From: Saprospiraceae bacterium | GTDB lineage: Bacteria; Bacteroidota; Bacteroidia; Chitinophagales; Saprospiraceae | DNA: 52,863 nucleotides | NCBI GenBank assembly: GCA_028285545.1 | Contig: JANQPA010000048.1 | Location: forward strand, 1-52,863 | Reading direction: 5' to 3' | Shown: in pieces, positions 27,251 to 37,153 of the stretch | Position numbering within the stretch: position 1 is the first letter of the stretch | How the letters are laid out: the number at the start of each line of letters is the position of its first letter | Made by a program: the position numbers and the translations under genes | The notes under the pieces: model-generated | What the model was told of the DNA's origin: nothing | The model's database searches: none | What the model saw: the letters and a program-made list of their open reading frames with translations, nothing else

Positions 27251-27942
27251 CTTTAGACAATTGAAAATGATAGAATCAATTGCATAAATTAGGCAGCTTA
27301 GGAAGAGAAAGGATTGACAAATGTCATTTTCTTAAAGTCTTAATAATATCTTGATTTTTAGTTTACAAATAGGTAATACATTAATTTCGATTATTTGTTA
27401 TTACCCACCTCAGAAATTAATTGAAAAGGCTCTGGCCATACGGCCCGCATGGGAAGAACCAAATATTGTAAGCCAAACGAATTGAATGAGAAAAGAGCTC
27501 CGGCCGGAGCGTTATGTAAAAAACTAGCTTCCATAGATTATGCACCTGCCGGAGCATTCTCTTGTTTTAATATCCTATCTAGGAACATCATGCTTCGCTG
27601 AAGCATTTCTGTCTAGAGATCTTTTTTACTCTGCTTAATATAGGTAAGATATAAATCTTATATCATCCTTGAAGATTTATAGAATTTATATAGCATGTCA
27701 TTCTTGTAATTTATAATCAAGAGCCTTCAAAAAAGTGAGTCCGAACAATTTGACATTAATTGATAATCAGTTTTGCTCTGAACCCTGAACCCTGAACAGT
27801 CTCTAATGATCAGGTTGCAGGAGTGATATATCGTATTCTTGGTTTTGCAACTTATTTTAATTCAATTATAAGGTTTTCTTGGTTTTCCATATTAACATCA
27901 AATCTTTTCTTATTTTTAGTCAGAACACCAAATCGCCACTTT
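27251..27942. other. Long intergenic region between divergent genes
   Basis: Almost 700 bases with no convincing gene. It holds short palindromes: GCTCCGGCCGGAGC at 27497-27510, a 7-bp-stem hairpin ATGCTTC/GAAGCAT at 27590-27606, and three tandem CTGAAC[CA] units at 27778-27798. The frame of the downstream hydrolase stays open back to a GTG at 27823, but those 40 residues look non-coding in composition. I could not identify a consensus promoter. Confidence 0.6.
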
Positions 27943-30507
27943 ATGAAGGCCTTCCTGCAATTTTTTGTTAATCTGTATAGCAGAGTTAAATCTTTTTTAC
28001 AGCCATATCTAATAAAATTCCTCCACTGGCTTCGACATTTTAACCCCGAAAAGCATACCCGTACGGGCGGTATTCGGGGTGCCCTGTTGATGCTGTTAGT
28101 ATTGGCCATATATCTGGGATGGAATCGATTAAAATGGGGCTACGGTCAGTTTCTGGATGTTGTTATAGCCATTGTATTGGTCTTATTGGTTGCAGTAGCT
28201 GCCAGTCTGGTTTTTTACATTTTATTAGGATTGCTTAGGAAAGTTCATCGACGATTTACTAGTATAGTTTTAGGTCTGGTATTTTCAGTTATGTGGGCCT
28301 ATAATTTGGATCTGAACCCGCTGTTATTGATACCCGTTGGGCTTATGCTGTGTTTTGCCTTTATTGGAGGAGCCATCGCAGTAATGACAAAGGAAGATTT
28401 TAAAGAAACAACTTTGGTTAAAAAGATACTTTTGAGTGTCTTAATTCTGGTTTCTGTGGCTGGTATAGCAGGCTTTGTGTATTGGTTCAATCAGACTGGT
28501 ACCGACAAAGATGCCATGAAGATTGATTTGAGTGAAATGCCAGATTTTCCTACCCTTGACCTACCTGATCCTTCGGCTGATGGATCAATGGCAGTCAATC
28601 ATCTTACCTATGGGCATGGGGAGGATCGTCGACCTGAGTTTGGGGAGGAGGCAGACTTAATTACTCCCAGAGTCAATGGAAGACCTTTTGTGGGAAAGTT
28701 ATCAGGTTGGAAAGGCAAACTCAGAAACAGATACTGGGGTTTTGACAGATCAGAATTACCGCTTAATGCCAGGGTTTGGTATCCTGAAGGAAATGGGCCT
28801 TTTCCTTTGGTATTAATTGTACATGGTAATCACAGCATGCGAGATTTTTCGGATCCTGGCTATGAATACCTGGGCAAATTTCTGGCCAGCAAAGGATACA
28901 TCATGGCAACCATCGATGAGAATTTCATCAATGGCGATTGGACCAAAAATTATAGTAAGGAAAATGATGCCAGGGGATGGCTTTTGTTGGAGCACCTTAA
29001 AGTTTGGAGAGATTGGAATCAAGATTCTGAAAATCCATTTTATCAAAAAGTGGATATGGATAATATCTCTTTAATGGGGCATTCAAGAGGTGGAGAGGCC
29101 GTATGTGTGGCAGCAGCTTTTAATAATTTGGATCATTATCCTGATGATGCCAGAGTAAAATTTGACTATAATTTTAATATAAAATCTATCGTATCAATTG
29201 CCCAGGTAGATGGGCAATACTTACCAGCTTTTAACCGGACTCCACTTAAGGACATCAACTTTTTGCTGCTCCATGGCTCCCATGATGCGGATGTTTCCAG
29301 TTTTTCGGGCGATAAACAATACAAACGAATTGCATTTTCAGGAGAGGATTATTATTTCAAAACTTCCATTTACATCCACCGGGCGAATCATGGGCAATTT
29401 AATACCACCTGGGGAGATTCCGATTCTGGCCCGCCCTACGGTAATTTTTTAAACAGAAAAGAATTAATTCCTGGTGAAGATCAACGACAGGTTGGTAAAG
29501 TATACATCGGAGCCTTTTTGGACCTGACTTTAAAAGGGAAAGATGAGTATCTTCCTTTATTCAAGGATTACAGATATGGGAATGAATGGCTTCCCGACAC
29601 TTATTACATCAATCGTTTTGCGGATTCCAAAACCAAGTTTATTGCTGATTACGGTGAGGATATAGATGTAAGAACCTTAAGTCTGAATGGTGCAACTGCA
29701 ACTGCCGAGAACTATGCCAACTGGAAAGAAAAGGACATTGCCAACAGAAGTGGTAATTCCAGGCGATTGAATCAAGCCCTTTATTTTGGATGGAAATATG
29801 AAAAACCAGAAAAAGATTCTACAGTTACAAATGCCGACAGTCTTAAAACGGAAGAAAAAATCCCCAAAGATTCAATCATAATAATTGATACTGCTTATTA
29901 TAGTATGAATTTGCCTGCCAATTGGTCTGCAGATTGGAACATTGACTCCACTACTTTTCTTACTTTCTCGGTAGCTCAAATTGATGCAAAACCAAGCAAG
30001 CCATTGGAGTTGGAAAAAACGGATAAACAGTTGAAGGAGGAAGAAAAAGCTAAGAAGAAGGAAGAGAAGAAGAAAAAGAAAGATAAGAAGTCGGAAGGGG
30101 GAGATGAGAAGTCGGAAGGAGGAAAGGGGAAGTCGGAAAACAATAATGAGAAGGAGGAAGAGGATAAGAAAGACAAAGATGAAGAAGAGGAAGATAAGGG
30201 CGAAAAGCCACTTTCTTTTACCTTAATCCTACAGGATAGTAGTGGAACATCCGTTCGATTTAATCTTTTGGATTATGCTGCGGTTTTACCACCTTTTAAG
30301 GCTAAATTCACACGTTTGAAGCGTTTTGAAAAGCGATACAGTAAATCAAGTGAACCTGTTTTACAGACTTTCAGTCTATCTCTTCAGGAGGTTTTGAATC
30401 AAAACCCGCTGTTTGATTTAAGTCAGATTAGTGAAATACGTTTTCAGTTTGATCAGGCTAAGCAAGGGGTAATTTATTTGGATGAAATTGGTTTTAGGGA
30501 AGAATAA
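27943..30507 (+). CDS. Membrane-anchored alpha/beta hydrolase with Lys/Glu-rich linker
   Basis: An 854-residue protein from ATG 27943; a GTG at 27823 is an unlikely longer start. About five membrane helices occupy residues ~48-200. The following hydrolase domain has the oxyanion segment VLIVHGNHSMRD, nucleophile elbow GHSRGGEA (Ser381), a candidate acid in LLLHGSHDADV and a candidate His in IHRANHGQFN. This is a complete catalytic triad of the dienelactone-hydrolase/BAAT-like type. Next is a beta-rich region, then a ~60-residue stretch of almost pure K/E/D/G/S (about 700-755), then a C-terminal beta domain (PLSFTLILQDSSG...IRFQFDQAKQGVIYLDEIGF) that looks carbohydrate-binding-like. The substrate is unknown. 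The stop lies 5 bases from the convergent crotonase stop. Confidence 0.8.
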   Translation: MKAFLQFFVNLYSRVKSFLQPYLIKFLHWLRHFNPEKHTRTGGIRGALLMLLVLAIYLGWNRLKWGYGQFLDVVIAIVLVLLVAVAASLVFYILLGLLRKVHRRFTSIVLGLVFSVMWAYNLDLNPLLLIPVGLMLCFAFIGGAIAVMTKEDFKETTLVKKILLSVLILVSVAGIAGFVYWFNQTGTDKDAMKIDLSEMPDFPTLDLPDPSADGSMAVNHLTYGHGEDRRPEFGEEADLITPRVNGRPFVGKLSGWKGKLRNRYWGFDRSELPLNARVWYPEGNGPFPLVLIVHGNHSMRDFSDPGYEYLGKFLASKGYIMATIDENFINGDWTKNYSKENDARGWLLLEHLKVWRDWNQDSENPFYQKVDMDNISLMGHSRGGEAVCVAAAFNNLDHYPDDARVKFDYNFNIKSIVSIAQVDGQYLPAFNRTPLKDINFLLLHGSHDADVSSFSGDKQYKRIAFSGEDYYFKTSIYIHRANHGQFNTTWGDSDSGPPYGNFLNRKELIPGEDQRQVGKVYIGAFLDLTLKGKDEYLPLFKDYRYGNEWLPDTYYINRFADSKTKFIADYGEDIDVRTLSLNGATATAENYANWKEKDIANRSGNSRRLNQALYFGWKYEKPEKDSTVTNADSLKTEEKIPKDSIIIIDTAYYSMNLPANWSADWNIDSTTFLTFSVAQIDAKPSKPLELEKTDKQLKEEEKAKKKEEKKKKKDKKSEGGDEKSEGGKGKSENNNEKEEEDKKDKDEEEEDKGEKPLSFTLILQDSSGTSVRFNLLDYAAVLPPFKAKFTRLKRFEKRYSKSSEPVLQTFSLSLQEVLNQNPLFDLSQISEIRFQFDQAKQGVIYLDEIGFREE
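30087..30139 (+). repeat. Three GAAGTCGGAA units inside a coding linker
   Basis: The decamer GAAGTCGGAA occurs at 30087, 30107 and 30129, spaced 20-22 bases apart within purine-only sequence, and encodes repeated KSEGG/KSE in the hydrolase linker. The same unit with the same purine flanks lies in non-coding DNA at 37159. Confidence 0.7.
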
Positions 30508-30512
30508 ATAAC

Positions 30513-31325
30513 TCAATCCTTGAATTCTGGTTCCCTCTTTGCCATCTTGGCCTGAAAAACTTCCATGATATCCTTGGATAAAATCATGGCTGCATTCCAA
30601 ATGGCCGCTTGATTCAGGCCATCCTGGACAGAATGATCTCTTACGTAAAGAAGGTTCTGTTTGATTCCTCTAATCACCAAAGGAGATTTGGAGGCTATTA
30701 AAGTGGCTAAGTCCAAAACTCCTTTTGTAAGCTCTTCGAGATTGGCAAAAACTTGATTGACCAAGCCAGATGATATAGCTTCACTGGAAGATAATTTTCT
30801 GCCTGTATAGGCCAATTCAGAAACCAAGCCTGGAGAAATAGCTTTTGGTAATCGTTGCAACACGCCAATATCTGCTACCAGTCCTAAGTCAATTTCTTTT
30901 ATGGAAAAATAGGCATCTTCAGAACAATAGCGCATGTCACAGGCCGCAGCTATGTCTAGTCCACCTCCAATACAAGCTCCATGAATGGCAGCCAATACTG
31001 GTTTCCGGCATTTTTCAATGGAATTGATACTGTCTTGTAACCATTCGATCATCTCTTTGATCTTTTCCCTTTTTCTGGCCTCACAATCCATCTGATTGAA
31101 TTGTTGAATGCCAATTAATAATTCCAAATCTATTCCTGAACAAAAATGGGCACCGTTTCCGCTTAAAATGATAACTCGGACTTCTTTGTCCTTGTCTAAA
31201 GTTTCAAAAATAGACTTCATTTCATCCCAGGATTGTTTGTTCATGGCATTGGCCTTTTCCGGGCGGTTGAATTGGACATGGGCGATGTGGTTGGCGATGT
31301 TTACTTGAAAGTTTTGGTATTCCAT
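30513..31325 (-). CDS. Enoyl-CoA hydratase/isomerase family, dienoyl-CoA isomerase (ECH1)-like
   Basis: A 270-residue crotonase-fold protein. The oxyanion-hole segments are FCSGIDL (residues 61-67) and HGACIGGGLDIAAACDMRY. The catalytic positions match mammalian delta(3,5),delta(2,4)-dienoyl-CoA isomerase: SIKEIDLGLVADIGVLQRLPK carries Glu144 and Asp152 at the two positions used by that enzyme. The C-terminal YVRDHSVQDGLNQAAIWN also matches ECH1. The expected role is rearranging dienoyl-CoA intermediates during beta-oxidation of unsaturated fatty acids. A plain enoyl-CoA hydratase is less likely, because its second catalytic Glu would be at the Asp152 position. The gene stands alone, convergent with the hydrolase gene. 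Confidence 0.88.
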   Translation of the reverse strand: MEYQNFQVNIANHIAHVQFNRPEKANAMNKQSWDEMKSIFETLDKDKEVRVIILSGNGAHFCSGIDLELLIGIQQFNQMDCEARKREKIKEMIEWLQDSINSIEKCRKPVLAAIHGACIGGGLDIAAACDMRYCSEDAYFSIKEIDLGLVADIGVLQRLPKAISPGLVSELAYTGRKLSSSEAISSGLVNQVFANLEELTKGVLDLATLIASKSPLVIRGIKQNLLYVRDHSVQDGLNQAAIWNAAMILSKDIMEVFQAKMAKREPEFKD

Positions 31326-31635
31326 TTTTGTTGGTATAAGGTATAAAGTAGAAGGTAGAAAGACTTTTTGTTCCGTGTTCCGTGCTTAAGGAATATTTTT
31401 TGGAGGTATTGTTGTTTATTTTAGCCCTTTTGGGCACGCTGCCACCTCCGGCCGCCAGGGATTCCGCTAATTTTGCAGATGAATTCTTTACTAAGTCTGG
31501 ACTAGATTCATTTGCACATCTACTCATTTGCCTATCTACAAATTTAATAAGCTACTCATCAAAAAATCATAACATCTCAGCATCAAAAAATCTGCATATT
31601 TACTCATTTACACATATACAAATTTACATATTTGC
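31326..31635. other. Intergenic region with a 34-base direct repeat
   Basis: No gene is supported here. Two copies of a 34-base unit, at 31513-31546 and 31593-31626, match at 28 positions (both begin TGCA, contain TACTCATTT and end TACAAATTTA). A third, partial copy (CATATTTGCTCATTTA, from 31627) runs into the kinase-cyclase gene and contributes its TGA stop. The rest (31326-31510) includes a GC-richer patch, CTCCGGCCGCCAGG, near 31447, with no clear function. Confidence 0.6.
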
Positions 31636-34554
31636 TCATTTAACGGTCATTACCTCCACCCCTGTCCAATCTTCTCCAGGATTATTTATTGTGTTGTTCA
31701 GGGATTTGTTCAAAAACAGGCGAGCTGGTTCATCATCTGGATTTTCATGGAGGATGTTTTCCAAAATTTTGGTTGCTTCAGAAAAAGATTTGGCGAAATA
31801 CAAGCTTAATGCTTTTTCAAAATCGGCTTTTGTTTGTTGCTTCAATTGAATCTGACTAGGAGGATCTCCGTTAAAACATTCGTAGATGTTTACCGGCACC
31901 TTTTTTCCTCTTAAAAGAACCTTGCCTAAGTTTCTGAAATGATAATTGTCTCGCTCTTCGGATAACAATTCCAAAGCATCACCGCTCATTAGAATATTGG
32001 TACCATAAAACTTATTGAGGTTTTCAATTCTGGAAGTCGTATTGACCGAATCTGCAATGGTAGCTGCATCCATGCGTTTGGCATCGCCAATAATTCCCAT
32101 GATCAGGGAGCCAGAATGTAAGCCTATACCCACTTTAATGGGCTGTCTGTTTTTTTGTTTTCTTTCTTTATTATAATTAAGAAGCAACTGTTGAATTTTG
32201 ATTGCGGCATCTAAGGCTTTGTGGGATTGTTCTGAAAAAATAGCCATAATGCCATCTCCAAGGTATTGATTGATAAAACCCTCATTTTCAGCTATTATGG
32301 GTCCTAATCTTTGATTAAGAGAAGAAACGAGTTTAAAGTTTTGTTCCGGACTCATACTTTCCGCTATCTGTGTATAACCTCTAATATCTGAGAAAAAGAT
32401 GGTTACCTTGCGTTCAACCTGATCTCCTAGTTTGACCTCTGTGATATTCTCTCGCCCTAAACTTTTAATGAAATCATTGGGAACAAAGCGGCTGGTTGCT
32501 TTATTCAAATGCAGGAGGTTCAACTGTGTTCTTACCCTGGCTAAAAATTCATCCCGGCTAAACGGTTTGACCAAATAATCATTGGCACCAGTATTCAAAC
32601 TTTCGACCAGGTCCTTCACCTGATTTTTGGCGGTAACCATGATTACGGGAAGTTCGGACTGGAGATATTGTTCTCTTATTCGTCGGCATACCTCATATCC
32701 AGATACTTTAGGCATCATAATGTCTAGGAGTACCAGATCATACTTATGTCCGGAAGAGATGGCTTCAATAGCCTCTTCTCCATTGGTGGCCATAGAAATA
32801 TCGTAAGTCTCATTAGATAAATGACTGCTTAAAACGTGAAGATTAATCGGCTCATCATCTACCAGAAGAACATGGATTTTATCAGAACCATTGGCCATTG
32901 CCAAAGGAGGGACGCTTACTGGTGCCACTCTATTTTCCACAGGCATGTGCAGTGTTTGGAGCTGATTCGGGCCTGACCCTTCTATAGTAGCAGGAGCTAA
33001 TTCCTTTTTAAATAAGGGCAAATTAAAAGTAAAACGAGCCCCTTTTCCCAGTTCCGATTCAACCCAAATCCGTCCACCATGGAGTTCCACCAATTGTCGG
33101 GCAATAGATAAGCCCAAACCCGTTCCCTGGAATGCTCGTGTAGTAGTGGCATCACTTTGATGAAAAGATTCAAATATTTTCTCTAAATCCTCTTGAGGAA
33201 TGCCAGGGCCAGAATCTTCAACATTAAATTCTAAGCTATCTCCTTTTATTTCTGTGAAGACTTTTACATGTCCCTTTTCTGTAAATTTTATAGCATTACC
33301 AATTAAGTTTTGCAGGATTTGATGAATCCTATTTTCGTCTCCCCAAACTTCTTTAACATCCTTGGGAATGTCATTTTCAATCTGCAAATCTTTGCCTTTT
33401 AGCATAGGTCTGTTAATGTCTAAAACCAGATTAGTAAGGGCATAAAGATCTACGGGCTTTCGCTTTAATTGTATGTCTGCATTTTTCAGTCTTGAAAAAT
33501 CCAGTATATCATTTACCAAATTGCTTAATCGCTTACCTGATGAAATGATGATGGAAAGATTGTCTTTCACCTTTGTGGAAGGAAGATTGGTCAGGCCTTC
33601 TTTTAAGGATTCTGCCATGCCAATAATTCCATTGAGAGGAGTTCGCAGTTCATGAGAAGTGTTGGCAAGGAATTGATCTTTTAGTCGATCAATTTCCAGG
33701 AGTTTGTCCACCCGCTCCTGTTCAAGAGCAGCTTTTTCCTTTTGGCGCATAAAACGATAGCGCTGCCAGCCAATAAAAATGAGAAAACAGGTCAAGGCAA
33801 TAATGGCGATTAGCATATTTCTGAAATTCCGATCTTTTCGGATTTCCAATTCATTACGAGCTGTTTTCATTTCCAGCAATGCGGCCTCTTTAGCAAATTC
33901 TGCTTTTTCCTTCATCATCTCGGCCATTTTGGTCAAATTTTCCATCTTTTGGGTTTCGGAAAGCTCCAAAGCTTCCGCCAGCCCTTCTCTAGCTACCTTT
34001 TCTAGATTAAGGATTGAATCCAGGGAGCTCAATTGTTCAGAAAGCTCACTTAAATCAACATTAACTTCAGGTATCTGAGAATGAACCTCCTTTTCAATTT
34101 TTTTCTGCAAAATGGTCGCATATCGCTGTTTGAAATCTTCAGCTTTTCTTTTTCTCCCGGTTAATTCATAAATAGTCGTAAGCAAGGAATAGGATTCCAA
34201 AATAGCTTCCTGATCCTGGATATGAATAGCCTCTTCCAAGGCAATTTCACCAAATTTTATGGCCTGTCTTATTTTCTTTTTATCTCGCAGATAGATACCT
34301 AATTCAAGACTACTTTTTAGTAAACCTTCATGGTAATTTAATTTTGAGCTAATTTCAAAGGCTTCCTTTCTATAGTCATAAGCATGGTCTGGATCTGCAA
34401 ATTTAAGCTCATCGCTAAGCTCATTTAACATATCTACTCTTTCAGTACCCTCTAAAGAATCTGGAGCATTCTTTTGTTTTGTGCCGGGTTGCTGGGCAAA
34501 AAGAGGTAGAATTCCGACACAAAATATTAACATCAAAAAAATCAATCTTCTCAT
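31636..34554 (-). CDS. Hybrid sensor: TPR - histidine kinase - receiver - class III nucleotidyl cyclase
   Basis: A 972-residue protein with a signal peptide (1-21), a TPR-like periplasmic region to ~185, a coiled coil, one membrane helix (~246-266), HisKA (SHELRTP, His301), HATPase ([17 protein letters not shown]), a receiver (VDDEP; phospho-acceptor Asp611 in LLDIMMPK; Lys in LVKPF), a class III cyclase (~700-890) and a short C-terminal TPR-like segment. In the cyclase both metal aspartates are present (Asp723 in FFSDIRG, Asp767 in LGDGIMAIF). The substrate-specifying Lys is Gln in FINQYLGD, and the second position is Thr-like ([15 protein letters not shown]). It probably links a periplasmic signal to cAMP or cGMP production. 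Nucleotide preference cannot be settled from sequence. Confidence 0.92.
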   Translation of the reverse strand: MRRLIFLMLIFCVGILPLFAQQPGTKQKNAPDSLEGTERVDMLNELSDELKFADPDHAYDYRKEAFEISSKLNYHEGLLKSSLELGIYLRDKKKIRQAIKFGEIALEEAIHIQDQEAILESYSLLTTIYELTGRKRKAEDFKQRYATILQKKIEKEVHSQIPEVNVDLSELSEQLSSLDSILNLEKVAREGLAEALELSETQKMENLTKMAEMMKEKAEFAKEAALLEMKTARNELEIRKDRNFRNMLIAIIALTCFLIFIGWQRYRFMRQKEKAALEQERVDKLLEIDRLKDQFLANTSHELRTPLNGIIGMAESLKEGLTNLPSTKVKDNLSIIISSGKRLSNLVNDILDFSRLKNADIQLKRKPVDLYALTNLVLDINRPMLKGKDLQIENDIPKDVKEVWGDENRIHQILQNLIGNAIKFTEKGHVKVFTEIKGDSLEFNVEDSGPGIPQEDLEKIFESFHQSDATTTRAFQGTGLGLSIARQLVELHGGRIWVESELGKGARFTFNLPLFKKELAPATIEGSGPNQLQTLHMPVENRVAPVSVPPLAMANGSDKIHVLLVDDEPINLHVLSSHLSNETYDISMATNGEEAIEAISSGHKYDLVLLDIMMPKVSGYEVCRRIREQYLQSELPVIMVTAKNQVKDLVESLNTGANDYLVKPFSRDEFLARVRTQLNLLHLNKATSRFVPNDFIKSLGRENITEVKLGDQVERKVTIFFSDIRGYTQIAESMSPEQNFKLVSSLNQRLGPIIAENEGFINQYLGDGIMAIFSEQSHKALDAAIKIQQLLLNYNKERKQKNRQPIKVGIGLHSGSLIMGIIGDAKRMDAATIADSVNTTSRIENLNKFYGTNILMSGDALELLSEERDNYHFRNLGKVLLRGKKVPVNIYECFNGDPPSQIQLKQQTKADFEKALSLYFAKSFSEATKILENILHENPDDEPARLFLNKSLNNTINNPGEDWTGVEVMTVK

Positions 34555-34572
34555 GGCTTAGATATTTAAATC

Positions 34573-34614
34573 CTGATCTTGGGGAAAAATCAATTCTTTT
34601 TCATCCAAGATCAG
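34573..34614. repeat. Perfect 10-bp inverted repeat between PhoX and the kinase gene
   Basis: CTGATCTTGG (34573-34582) pairs with CCAAGATCAG (34605-34614) across a 22-base loop, in the 66-base gap after the phosphatase stop. In the direction of transcription (minus) the T-run precedes rather than follows the stem, so it is not a standard intrinsic terminator. It could be an operator or a non-canonical terminator. Confidence 0.45.
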
Positions 34615-34620
34615 AAAAAA

Positions 34621-36240
34621 TTATTCTCTCGCACTTTGTATTTCCTTTAACAATTCTCCTTGAATGGCTACTACTGAAGGCTTGGGAATATTGCCAATTC
34701 CATCAGGCCAGGTGCTGGTCAATTGTTCCTTGGAGGGAGATCCTTCACCTGGATGCTGTACGCTTAGAAACAAAGTCTCCCCATCCGGAGCAAAAAAGGG
34801 CCCTGTTAATTCTGCGCCAATTGGTGCACTGGCTACTTGAATAACTTCTCCTGCCTGTTCTCCATTACGAGGTACTAAAAACAGGCCGTTATTTTTAAAA
34901 CTTTCGTATGGTTCTTTATACATTAAACTACCGGACATATCCGAAGTAAACCAAAGGTTTCCTGCATTATCGAATGCCATATTATCAGGGCAGGCAAAGC
35001 CAGTTTCTTCTCCTCCTGCCAGATAAGTATCAGATTTAAAAGTTAGGGAGGCATGATCACCATTGTCTTCCTCTATTTTCAAAATGGAACCAAAATAATT
35101 TCCCTTTGGAATATTGTTGGTTAGCGTTACCAATACATTGCCGTTCAAGGGGTCTATGTCGATGTCTTCTGGTCTATCGAGTGGTGTCCCTCCTACATAT
35201 CTGGCTGCCTGCCGCAGGCGAATCATCACTTCAGTTTGATCTTTGAATAGTTTATTTAGGACTTCAGATTGGTCTCTATCTAAAGGGATCCATTTGCCTA
35301 GTCCTAAATTAGCTACATATAAAGTGCCTTCTGAAAGGCTTCCAGGTTTTGAGCTGATAAATTTATACAAACACTGATTAATTGAGTCATCACCTGTATA
35401 AACTACTATGCGACCATCCTCCAGTTCTTTTACGGTTGCACATTCGTGGGCACAGCGTCCTAAAGCGATGTGTTTTTGAGCCTCTCCAGTTTGAGGGTCC
35501 ACCTCTACTACCCAGCCATAATGTTCGGGGGGGTGATCTAAAAATTTGGTCCAGCCAATATCATACCTGGAAATGATCAATTCACCAGTCTTATAGTTCC
35601 GTTCACCATAGAATTGATCATAATTTTCTTCGCAAGTCAAAATTGTTCCCCAGGGTGTGACCCCACCAGAACAGTTGGCAAGAGTTCCAATACCAGAGTT
35701 TTTCCCGGCAATAGGTTCTGGCCAGTTAAAAGGGATTTCAGTGAGACCTGTCACTCTTCGATTGAGTGGATCATTCTGCACCAGTTTCCATTTTCCTTTT
35801 TTATTTTTCTGGATTCTAATAAAGCTGCCTCCTACTGCATATTGCTCTTTTTTCACCTGTTCCAATGTTCTTTCCGTACCAGGAATATGATCTGAGACAA
35901 AAACGGGATCCACATATTCATGATTGACCCATAATAATCCATCATTAGGATTGGAGGGATCTAAAGGTAGAAAAGCTGTATAATCGTTATTAAATCCAAA
36001 AGTATCCTCCTTATTTATGGGATCGCCCCACTTAATGATCACCTCATATTTTAATCCTTTAGCTAATCTTAGATTATCAGCAGCGGAGGGTTTGACTCCT
36101 TTAATTTTGCTTGCTGTAAATGATGATGACAATTGGTTTCTTCCCCCCTGATAGTTTAAAATGGGAGGGATAAAGGCGGCCCCTAAGGTTCCTTTTCCCA
36201 AAAATTCAATAAAAGTTCTTCTCTGTATTTTCTTTGACAT
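34621..36240 (-). CDS. PhoX-family alkaline phosphatase
   Basis: A 539-residue protein with a twin-arginine signal (RRTFIEFLGKGTLGAAF, Arg7-Arg8), so it is exported folded by Tat. The PhoX family (DUF839) is shown by LWVNHEYVDP, GTLANCSGGVTPWGTILTCEENYDQFYG (cut here only for recognition: the conserved Cys and the two Glu lie in this stretch, residues ~185-212), GRCAHECATV and PEDIDIDPLNGNVLV. Family knowledge: PhoX is a Ca/Fe-dependent phosphomonoesterase that releases phosphate from organic esters. A PiT phosphate importer is encoded about 7 kb away, consistent with phosphate scavenging, although the genes are not in one operon. The SDR gene lies 27 bases upstream and may share a transcript. 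Confidence 0.9.
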   Translation of the reverse strand: MSKKIQRRTFIEFLGKGTLGAAFIPPILNYQGGRNQLSSSFTASKIKGVKPSAADNLRLAKGLKYEVIIKWGDPINKEDTFGFNNDYTAFLPLDPSNPNDGLLWVNHEYVDPVFVSDHIPGTERTLEQVKKEQYAVGGSFIRIQKNKKGKWKLVQNDPLNRRVTGLTEIPFNWPEPIAGKNSGIGTLANCSGGVTPWGTILTCEENYDQFYGERNYKTGELIISRYDIGWTKFLDHPPEHYGWVVEVDPQTGEAQKHIALGRCAHECATVKELEDGRIVVYTGDDSINQCLYKFISSKPGSLSEGTLYVANLGLGKWIPLDRDQSEVLNKLFKDQTEVMIRLRQAARYVGGTPLDRPEDIDIDPLNGNVLVTLTNNIPKGNYFGSILKIEEDNGDHASLTFKSDTYLAGGEETGFACPDNMAFDNAGNLWFTSDMSGSLMYKEPYESFKNNGLFLVPRNGEQAGEVIQVASAPIGAELTGPFFAPDGETLFLSVQHPGEGSPSKEQLTSTWPDGIGNIPKPSVVAIQGELLKEIQSARE

Positions 36241-36267
36241 AATGTTATGATTGGCGTAAAATCTAAT

Positions 36268-37035
36268 TTATATTCCTAATTGTGAAAACCCGCCGTCGAT
36301 GTTAATGTTTAAACCATTTAGGTATTGAGCTGCAGGCATGGCCAGGAAGGCTACCGTCCGACCCACATCTTCAGGTTCTCCAATTCTATTTAATGGGGTT
36401 CGTTCCAAAACTTTGGCATATTTTTCAGGATCATTAACAACTCTGGCTACTCTTGGGGTACGTATATACCAGGGATGAACGGCATTTACCCGGATGCCCT
36501 CTCTTCCCCATGTTACTGCCAGGTAATTACTGAGTTGTTCAAGGGCAGCCTTGGACATAGAATAAATTGCCGTAGTATTTTGAACCACCATTTGACTTGC
36601 AATACTTCCAACATTAATAATACTAGGATTATGGCTGGATTTTAACCAATTAAAACATAGCTGGGACAATTCAAAAGCTGCTACAGCATTTACATCCAGT
36701 ACATGCCTCATCTCTTCGGGGATAATCTCTAAAGTGGGTTTTCGAACATTTGTTCCTGCATTATTTACCAAAATATCAAGAGCATCCCAATGTTCACGAA
36801 CCCAGGCAATAATTCGATGTCGATCTTCCTGGATACCAATATCAGCGGAAATACCATGAGCCTTCCATCCTTTTTCTTGATAGGTTTCGACATTTTCCTG
36901 GATGACAGATTCGTTTCTTGCTACAATCAATACTTCTGCCCCAAATGACATAAATTCTTCGGCGATGGCTTTACCAATTCCTACTGTTGAACCTGTAATG
37001 ACTGCTTTGTGATTTTCTAAACTCCAGTGATTCAT
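36268..37035 (-). CDS. Short-chain dehydrogenase/reductase (SDR)
   Basis: A 255-residue classical SDR. The cofactor loop is TGSTVGIGKAIA (TGxxxGIG) and a basic residue after strand 2 (LIVARNE) suggests NADP(H). NNAG, then the catalytic Ser in NVGSIAS and the YSMSK (Tyr-x-x-x-Lys) pair are intact. The C-terminus ...NINIDGGFSQLGI is standard. It resembles tropinone-reductase-like and 3-oxoacyl-reductase-like SDRs; the substrate is unknown. The start is ATG 37035 because the three extra codons upstream begin with TTG. Confidence 0.9.
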   Translation of the reverse strand: MNHWSLENHKAVITGSTVGIGKAIAEEFMSFGAEVLIVARNESVIQENVETYQEKGWKAHGISADIGIQEDRHRIIAWVREHWDALDILVNNAGTNVRKPTLEIIPEEMRHVLDVNAVAAFELSQLCFNWLKSSHNPSIINVGSIASQMVVQNTTAIYSMSKAALEQLSNYLAVTWGREGIRVNAVHPWYIRTPRVARVVNDPEKYAKVLERTPLNRIGEPEDVGRTVAFLAMPAAQYLNGLNINIDGGFSQLGI

Positions 37036-37068
37036 AAATAACAAAAAATATATCTTCTATAATAACAA

Positions 37069-37105
37069 AATAGTTTTGAATCCGCCTAATGGATTCAAAA
37101 CTATT
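37069..37105 (-). terminator. 15-bp-stem hairpin downstream of the outer-membrane receptor gene
   Basis: 37069-37083 is the exact reverse complement of 37091-37105 (loop GCCTAAT). It lies 76 bases after the receptor stop at 37181 and just upstream of the SDR gene. On the minus strand the sequence after the stem is T-rich (TTGTTATTATA). It is a plausible intrinsic terminator separating the two transcription units. Confidence 0.6.
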
Positions 37106-37153
37106 AAAGTAGAATTAAAATTTAATGCTTTAACTATAATATAACTTTTATGA

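Noticed and set aside
27823-27942. GTG-initiated 40-residue extension of the hydrolase
   Set aside because: The sequence is not family-like, and ATG 27943 gives a sensible start just before the membrane helices.
29976-30176. 66-codon minus-strand frame rich in Ser and Phe
   Set aside because: It is simply the antisense of the Lys/Glu-rich linker of the hydrolase gene.
31513-31642. Possible CRISPR-like array
   Set aside because: Only two full imperfect copies, very AT-rich, with no palindromic repeat and no cas genes in the window.
31382-31849. 155-codon plus-strand open frame
   Set aside because: It consists of intergenic repeat sequence plus antisense of the kinase-cyclase gene; composition is not coding-like.
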